Source of the DNA: Apostichopus japonicus
Taxonomy: Eukaryota; Echinodermata; Holothuroidea; Aspidochirotida; Stichopodidae
DNA: 64,000 nt
Assembly (NCBI RefSeq): GCF_037975245.1
Contig: NC_092565.1
Coordinates: forward strand, 14,473,499-14,537,498
Direction of reading: 5' to 3'
Both the position numbers and the translations under genes were made by a program. Under the pieces are notes generated by a model. The model did no database searches and had not been told where the DNA came from. It saw only the letters and a program-made list of their open reading frames with translations. Below, in pieces: positions 41,001 through 49,600 of this stretch (positions are counted from its first letter, which is position 1; the number at the start of each line of letters is the position of its first letter).

Positions 41001-44000
41001 GGACGGCTCCTGGCGTCCCATCCTAAACCTAAAACCCCTGAACACAAAACACATCAGACCAAAACACTTCCGTATGGAGACCTTAAACTTAATATTACCC
41101 CTACTCAGAAAGGGCATGTGGGCGGCGACCGTAGACTTACGAGACGCTTACCTGCACATATTGATACACAGAGAACACCGACGATTCCTAGCGTTCCGGT
41201 ATGCAGAACAAGATTACCAGTTCCGGGCGCTCCCATTCGGGCTAGCCACGGCTCCCAGAACCTTCACGAGAGTCGCGGGAGCAGTAGTCGCCTACCTCAG
41301 AAAAAGAGGAGTCACCCTCTACGTATATCTAGACGACTGGTTGGTAGTAGGGAACAGCCTATCGGAAGCAACCAACAACGTCCACAAAACGCTCCAGACC
41401 CTTCAAGAACTGGGCTGGATCGTGAACCAGAAGAAATCACGACTATCGCCCTCCCAGACGATCCAGTTCCTCGGGGCCAAACTGGACTTCACCACCGGGG
41501 TAGCCCGACCCTCAGAAGAAAGAGTCGCGGCAGTCAAGGCGACCACACAACAGATCTTGGCACACCGGGGGTCACCAACGGGGACATGGCTCCGGGCCCT
41601 GGGACTCATGGCCAGCCTCGTCGATATAGTGAGACTGTGCAGGCTACACATGCGACCCCTGCAACTGCACCTCCTGAGGTCCGCAGACCCTACAGACCCA
41701 GACAAAACAACGCTCATCTACAGGTCAGAGGAGGTCACCCAACACTTTCGATGGTGGCTCGACCCAAACAACTGGAGTTCAGGGGTACCCTTTGCGATAC
41801 AGCTACCAATGACATCGATAACGACGGACGCGTCACTGTCCGGATGGGGAGCTCATTGGAGCAATCGCACAGCATGGGGGACGTGGTCCCAAACAGAAAC
41901 ATCTCTCCACATCAACATCCTAGAGATGATGGCGGTCAAAAGAGCCCTGGAAGTTTTCACCGACCACGTACAGGGAACGATAACCACAATCTTCACCGAC
42001 AACACGACAGTGGTGGCCTACATCAATCGGCAGGGGGGCACCCACTCAGAGAGACTGTGCCGACTCGCGTGGGAGGTGATAACAGCGGCCGAGGACTCCG
42101 GTACGATCCTACGGGCTTCCCACATCGCGGGCAAGCTCAACGTGATGGCGGACGCCTTATCCAGGGGGCACATAGACCCCAACGAATGGTCTCTGGAACA
42201 GGAGACCTGCGACAGAATCTTTTCGATCTTCGGCAAGCCCACGATAGACCTGTTCGCAACACACAAGAACAACAAACTCCAGACCTTCTGTTCCAGACGA
42301 TTCCACCCCCTGGCCTACCACACGGACGCAATGTCCCTCTCTTGGGACCGCATGGAGGCGTATATCTTACCGCCGCTGTGTATGATCGGACAAGTCCTCA
42401 GAAAAATTCGGAACTCCAAGGGCAGGTTCACACTAATAGCCCCGTTCTGGCCTCGCAGACCCTGGTTCGCCGAGATCCCTCGGCTCCTCATGGACGTCCC
42501 AGTGAGTCTACCGGACAAGCCCCACCTACTGTCCCAGAGACAGGGAACTCTCTCCCACCCAGACATCAAGGGGTTACAATTAGTTGCCTGGAGGCTGTCC
42601 GGTCTTCCCTACGACAGAGAGGCTTTTCAGAAGCAGCTGCCGCGATGGCAGCCGACGCTAGAAGGGGAACGACCGCAGCGACTTACGATTCCCGTCTGCG
42701 GAAGTTCGACCAATGGTGCCGACCGAGACAAATACTGCTGCCTGCTGCCTCTGTGACACAGATAGCCGACTTCCTCCTCTCACTCTTTGGAGAAGGGAAA
42801 CAAGTCTCCACTATCAGGAACTACAGGTCGGCCATCGCCGCCATCCACCAGGGCTTCCCAGATGGCTCCACACTGAGCAATAACCCGTACATTGCACAAC
42901 TCATCAAAGGCATGGCGAACCGTCGCCCACAGATCAGACGGCTGGCCCCCTCCTGGGGACTCTCAGCAGTGTTACATGCCCTGGCAGGACCACCATACGA
43001 ACCAATGGCTAACGCCTCCCTGGCTGCCCTCACAAAAAAGACACTCTTCCTCGTCGCAGTTGCGTCAGCAAGAAGGAGGAGTTGCCTCCACGCCCTATCC
43101 ACCAAGCAGAATCACATCAGATTTGAGGGCCACGGGGTGAGGATGGTTCCAGACCCGTCATTTATTGCAAAGAACCAGACCTTGACCTTCTTGCCAGGAG
43201 ACATTTCATCCCAGAAATTAAGACCATGTCATCAGTAGCCGAGGACAAACGATGGTGTCCAGTCAGGGCACTGAAGTGGTACCTGAGCAAGACAGAAAAG
43301 TTAAGACAAGCAACTTCTCTCTTCATCATACCACGGCCACCCTACGCAGCGGCCTCCAAAGACACTCTATCCAGGTGGCTAGTAGAGATCATACGCCCGT
43401 TCACATCGGGGACCTCCCGACCAAGGGCTCACGACGTCAGAGGGGTCGCGGCCTCTACAGCCCTATTCGCCGGCATCCCGATAGAGGACATACTCAAAGC
43501 AGCAGCGTGGAGAACTCCAACTACGTTCGTCGCCTGCTACTTGACCGACACTTTACACGCCGAAGCGGCATTTGGTAGCGCGGTGATGCGAGGTCCGGTG
43601 AGTAACAGGTCCCACCCCTCGGGCCTCCCACCATCGGGCAGTGCCACTCGGTGCTAAGGTTGTGAGGAGACAGGTAAGCGAGGAGCGAAGTAAATATTCC
43701 AAAACTTACTGGTTTGGATATTTACGAGTGACGAGCTTACCTGTCTCCATTCCCGCCTCCCTCCCCCGAGAGGGTGGTGGGACACAGCCGGACGGAGGAG
43801 CGGTCGCTCGACTTGACTCACGACTCCGAGCTTCACACCAGATAGACAGATCCACCTTCCACCAGAGAGCCATCGACTAGGTCTATCGGTGAGTGTACCT
43901 ATGTGTTTTCGTATGCGTTTGCGTACATAGTCTTCCACGTACGTTCTCGCCTAAGTTGGTCTTAAGGTAACAAGTGGCGGACCGTAAACCTTTAGGCTCC

Positions 44001-46645
44001 TTGTTAGTTTAAGGGGTAGTTCCGCCTGCAGGGTTCAGGAGAGTGTCCCCCCTTCCCGCTGCGCCGGGGAGGGTTACACTCCCCCCTGCTAGGAAGGCGT
44101 CAGTGAATTTTTGTTAGGGGTTCACTTTGGGAAGTTAATTCGACGGGAGTCGTTGGGGGTGGCCAGACCTTGCCACCCCCACTCCCGTGTCCGTGAGGCC
44201 ACTCTTTAGGAATGGTCTCATGAGAAAGGAGGAGGGACCGGAAGGGGGGTCCGGTCATAGAGGGCGCACAGTGTTATTTATTTACCAGGACTTTATAGGC
44301 ACGGTAGAATGAGGTGCTAAGGTTGTGAGGAGACAGGTAAGCTCATCACTCGTAAATATCCAAACCAGTAAGTTTTGGAATTTGCACGTAAAAGTCTGTA
44401 AAAACATTGTAATTTGTATATTTGATAGTGTTTTAAGAGAGTAGCTATTACTCGTAGTGTACTGGCAAAGACGTTTTTGAGTGTAGTAAGGGCAGTGGCG
44501 GAGCTAGGGGTATTGGTCGGGGGGGGCAAGAATGGTCTGTAGGGGCGCTTTCGACACTATCTAAACGGAGCGCCACCACAGGTTGGCGCGGAGCGTACAG
44601 AAAATTTTTGAGTAAAGTTACTCCCTAGATTGCAGGAAATGACCCTTTCCGGGCCTTGCTAATTTGCAGATAAACGGAGAATAAATAGGTGTCGTCGCCA
44701 TTTTGTCGGAAAATTACACCAACAGAATATGACAAATGTCAATAGGTATATGAGAGCGCAATAAAATAGTCAATAATCGCGAATAAGTTTAAAGTAGTGA
44801 AAAGCTGAAAAGGGCGCCAGCAGTCCATTTGAGTCCGTCAGGAGGGGGAGGGATCCGCCCCCTGACTGTATATATGGACGCTCCGCCACTAAGTAAGGGG
44901 ATGTTAGAGAACTGGCTGAAATGAGCAAGTCATTGGCCTAAGACGAAGTTGTGTTACGCTTACCGGTACTCACACTAACTGCTTCCACTTTTCACGGGGC
45001 GTGAAGACGCGGTTGGGGTGACAATGTGGTCTATAGCCAGGGGGCGGTCCGAGGGACCAGGGTCCCCCAGCAATTACTAAAATTATTACACCTATATAGT
45101 ATACGTGTGCATCGGACAGATCGACAAGTATGCATTGAAAAATGGGCAGATGCACGTTTCGGAGCCTTGGTAAATATTGGGGGGGCTTATCATGCATTTG
45201 CCCCCTCAACTTTTTCCAAGCCCCCCCCCCCCCCGGTTCCGCCGCCACTGCCTTCTTCTACTGTACTCAATGTGGTACAAATCTGATGTTTTTATTTGGC
45301 ACTGAATCTCAATAATTGAGAAATACGTCGGAAAAAGTCAACAACAGAAGCAAAAAAATACCGATGATTCACAATGATATTGTCCATTCCAATAGCAATT
45401 TTGTATACATGTACCAACAGTATAACCTTCACACCTTTGTGCACAGGCATGTACTGTATGCAGCGACGTACATGGCAACTCCAAAAGTTACCAACAAACT
45501 TAAGTCTTTGGAGATTTGGTTGAAACTTCTGATTCTTATCTCCAGATGCCCTTAAGCTAAATTCCAACATCCTCTCCTATTCTTATCAGGCAAAACGCAC
45601 ATATCTAATAGGCTGGTCCGTGGGTCGAGACTCGGTAGGTTATACAGGGTTTCCACAATTTGACCCCTGGTGACTCTATTGACCTCCACCAAAAACTATA
45701 GGCTTCTTGTACTCATTGTGGTTCATATTAAATATGAGATCTGCCCAAGCTTACCTTCTTGAGATATCGTGTATACAATGTATTCACAATTTGACACCTG
45801 GTGACCCTGGCAATAACCTTTGACCTCCTCAAAAAGAATAGGCTTCTATTACTCAATGTGGTACTCCTACACACCTAATGGTCCGACCTTCCCTTCTGAT
45901 ATCGTGTTAACAAGCTGGGCATCACAAATACACACACACATGCCATCTTGGATGCAAAGGTAATACGATAATCATCAAAACCAAAAATGTTAAAAGTGTA
46001 CGCAATGCAGCACTTACATGTTTAGTGGTTATATATATATAATATGGGGTACATCTACATGTTTTGATTTCCTTCATATATACTGTAGGATCGTAACGGA
46101 ATCCAACACGCATTTAGAGATGGCCAAGCAGCGTGCCTACCTCTGTATCATCGAACTCTTCCAGAGATCCTCAAGCAAAATGGTTATTCAACTCACCTTG
46201 TTGGAAAGTGGCATCTAGGACACTGTCGAGAAGAGTGCCTTCCCTATAACAGAGGATTTGATACCTTCTTTGGTATGTCTGTAAAGAGAGAGAGAGAGAG
46301 AGTCTTATGTTAAGAGTTGTCAGTAAATTTTCAGTTTTCTCTGCCTGCAGTAAATAACCCTCAAATGTACTACAGCAATACAGCAGCCCGTCTCTCAACC
46401 TCGATTGGTTGAAGGAACTAGCTTCTGAATATTTCTCCAACCCCCCCCCCCCCCGTTTTAAAGCAATGTTTAGGAACAAGATTGTGATTTCTCATGTCCA
46501 CTGTGTCCAGACTGTTCGGTAACAGATACCAGGTTTTTAGTTTGTACTTTTTTTAGTGCATCCAAAAAAATTCCCTTTGGTGTATGAGTTCTAGTTCACT
46601 GCTATAAGCCCTGTAGTACAGGTACAAGTACTTTATTTTACAGTA

Positions 46646-46692
<47 letters not shown>

Positions 46693-49600
46693 CAGCTTCC
46701 ATAGCTTAGTGGTAAGGGGGGACATTGATTGAAATGTTTGGAGGTTTGAAACTGGTAAGGAAGGTCGTAATTCCGCTGTAAGCATTTGTATATCTGTAGC
46801 ATTTGTATATAAGCATATTTGTATATAAGCATTTTACTGTATATCAAAAACTTCTAGCTCTGTTCTGGTGATATATTTTGCCTTACTCTAGATATGAATT
46901 CATGATGCTAACCAACTCGAAATCAAGAGAGATAAAGATCAACACAAATAATATGTCAGCTCCTTTACATTGCATCTATGCTTCTTTTGTAATTCCTTTT
47001 TCTAGGTATGTTAGGGGGTTCCAGTAACCTTTTTTCCCACATTTCACATGGTAACTACGACTTTTGGGATCAAAATAAACGTGCAATGAAATATAAGGGT
47101 GTGTACTCGGCAGAGGCGTACGGGGAGAAAGCGGTCGAAGTTATAGAGAACCACGCCAATAGCAAAAATGAGGTAGGTTTAAGTCACAGAGCAGAATAAA
47201 TTAAAAGAAATAATGAGTTCAAAGTTATTGAGGTATCAATCTTACAATCACACAGAACTACATGTTTTTCTTACAATCTGAAGGAAAAGGCTTTAATACA
47301 CTAGCTCCTCTTTTCTGTCTCTATACGAGACAACATATACTGAATGTGTCATATAATCCACCTACAGGGAGGTACTATTCCACCACACCCCTCTCCACCC
47401 CCACCCCCCCTCTCCCCGCCACCCCTAACAGCCACCCGATTCCTCGCCTCCTGTTTTAAACATGTAAATCTACAAAATATGTCTCTCCATAATGATAACT
47501 GAAATAGTCCTTAAACCAACAAACCAGGTGGTGTGGGCTTGGGAGGGGGGTGGGGGGGTTCCATCCACCTTCTATTGTCAGTCGTGGGGAAATGGCTCAG
47601 TCGGAGGAATGTTAATTCCCATCGAGAACAAAATCATACCTCCACTACGTTTACGACTCCCTTCTGAACTTCACACAAAAGATGAAGGGTATTTATTAAA
47701 CCAACTTCGATTGACTTGAGTTAATTATATACCTAAATTATAGTCTACATATGCCTCACACTGCACCAGTTTATATCTTAATCAAGATTCGACTTTCTGG
47801 AGGGGGACCCCCACTTTCCCCTACATGCGACTGCAAACAACTCTACAGTGAAACACTGGTGTACTGTCCCAGTCATCTACATTGCACGAGGATACCCTTG
47901 TCTTTCTCATTTTGTGTATAACGTTTATCAGTTTCCGTTTTTCCTTTGTTTATGGGGATGGGGATATAAAAGCTGGGGGGGGGGGAGGTGCAGATAAAAT
48001 GAAGATTTACCACACCTGTGCTTTTGTGTTTTAGGGATGTATGAACCTTTATCTACCTTCATTTAAGGAAATGCAGCGAAAATATTTTTATCAGATATTA
48101 TAATGGCGTTACCTGTATAGGAAAAAGACAATAGGAAAACACATTTATCCAAATTTTTTGTATGGTAATCGTTTGGTAAATCAAGTTTCTTTTTTCTTCT
48201 TCTTCTCAGAATCCAATGTTCCTATTCCTGTCGTTCCAAGTTCCACATGAGCCTCAACAGGTGCCTCCAAGTTATATCAACAAGTGGAAGAGCTACGCTA
48301 ACGTTAAACCCGAAAGAAGGAAGAAATTATTTGGTCAGATTTCATGCATGGATGAAGTAGTTAACAAAGTAGTCAATTCACTCAAACATAATCACCTCTG
48401 GAATAACACTGTAGTCATCTTCTCGTCCGGTAAGTGAAAAAAATCTACAAAAATACATGATTAATGGACACAAAATTACAAAATGGTAACTTCAAATTCA
48501 CAATTTTTCTCAAATGTGATGTTCAGTTTGTTTACAGTTTTTCAAACTACTGTAGCTGCGACATTTAGAACTGTTGAGACTTGCATTCGACTCTTTACGT
48601 ATGGTTCTCGAGATAACCACATTTAAAGTTGACACACGGTTTCTACCAACAGTGAGCTTAAAGCAACCGAATGTGTTTGGCCAAGGTTCTGTTTCAAATA
48701 TTTGTATTCATTAACATGTATGAATACAACACAGTCATTTGGGGGGGGGGTGGCTATATTGTTAACATTACATCTCTAACTAGGGGCAAAGTTGGAATTC
48801 TGCATCCAAATCCAAGGTCAAAATACTAAATATGAGGACAAAACATTTTGCCATCAGTTTGTAACTATTACATCAACCTGCTTGCTTCAAATTTACTTAT
48901 TGTATGGAATTGTAACAATTTTAACTATCTTTTTGACTTGTAGACTTGCAAGAATATGCAGGACGTATGCGGTAAACCTTGACTTTGTTTTCAAAATGAA
49001 TACACAAAGAGTACAACGTCTGTCTAATTTTTATTTCTGGCCATTTCGTTTTTATCTGGTGCAGATAATGGTGGCCCGTTTCGGAACGAAGCTAGCAATA
49101 TCCCATTACGTGGACAAAAGAGGACTCATTTTGAGGGCGGTATACGAGTCGTCGGTTTTGTAAATAGCCCTCTGTTATCAGCTGAAGTTCAAGGTAAGAC
49201 CTTCAACGGTCTGATTGGTATAGCTGATTGGTTCCCAACTTTCATCGAAGGCATGGCTGGAGGCCAAACTGACCGAGTTGACATTGATGGTAAAAATGTC
49301 TGGGATAGCTTAAGGTAAGTCTTACCATACAGCTGAAACCATTCCAAACTGATGTTTAAAAAATTCTTCTTTTTTTTTAAGAGGGTGTTAACCTGTTACT
49401 ATTTTTGGCACAAAAATTCCCCAAAAGTTACCAGTGGTTAATGAACTGGAAGCCAAAGAGGTTATCTATTTTGAGATCATCTATTTTGAGATCATCTATT
49501 TTGAGATCATCTATTTTGAGATCATCTTAATGATTTTGAGATCATTAAGAGATCATCTATTTTGCACCCAAATTTGCTAGAAAGTCAAGCCATGATCAAC

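Larger units (their letters stand above)
37925..44381 (+). mobile_element. DIRS-type tyrosine recombinase retrotransposon (6457 bp)
   Basis: Encodes Gag, reverse transcriptase/RNase H and a tyrosine recombinase, with no integrase or protease. Inverted terminal repeats of about 120 bp (37940-38062 and 44222-44341) carry different outer tips. An internal complementary region at 43651-43748 matches both tips: 43651-43695 is the reverse complement of 37925-37969, and 43696-43748 of 44329-44381 with one mismatch. This split-tip arrangement defines DIRS elements and their circular intermediate. Removing the element restores CTCAGATTGCACG, exactly the sequence at 11612-11624 in the sister copy, with no target duplication, as expected for recombinase-mediated insertion. 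The leader 38070-38646 is non-coding. Confidence 0.95.
37718..45250. mobile_element. 1 kb hAT-like element, copy 2, split by a DIRS retrotransposon
   Basis: Same family as 11404-12407. The left part is 37718-37924 and the right part 44382-45250. Outer ends are CAGGCGCGG and CCGCCGCCACTG, flanked by GCTTCTTC (37710-37717) and CCTTCTTC (45251-45258), a target duplication with one mismatch. Near the right end about 100 bp differ from copy 1. The 399 bp inner MITE is also present. Confidence 0.85.
35432..46088 (+). other. Sulfatase intron 2 (10.7 kb)
   Basis: Non-repetitive AT-rich DNA to 37717, including purine-rich runs at 36195-36270 and a nuclear-receptor half-site repeat at 36690-36860. Then comes the hAT-like element with DIRS inside (37718-45250), and an inverted relative of the half-site repeat at 45640-45870. 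No sulfatase exon is missing, because exons 2 and 3 join in phase and align continuously with ARSB. Confidence 0.75.

Noticed and set aside
40698-42570. Upstream part of the long frame that ends in the recombinase
   Set aside because: Reads Pro/Arg/His-rich nonsense opposite phase to the RT/RNase H; only the part from about 42573 resembles the recombinase.
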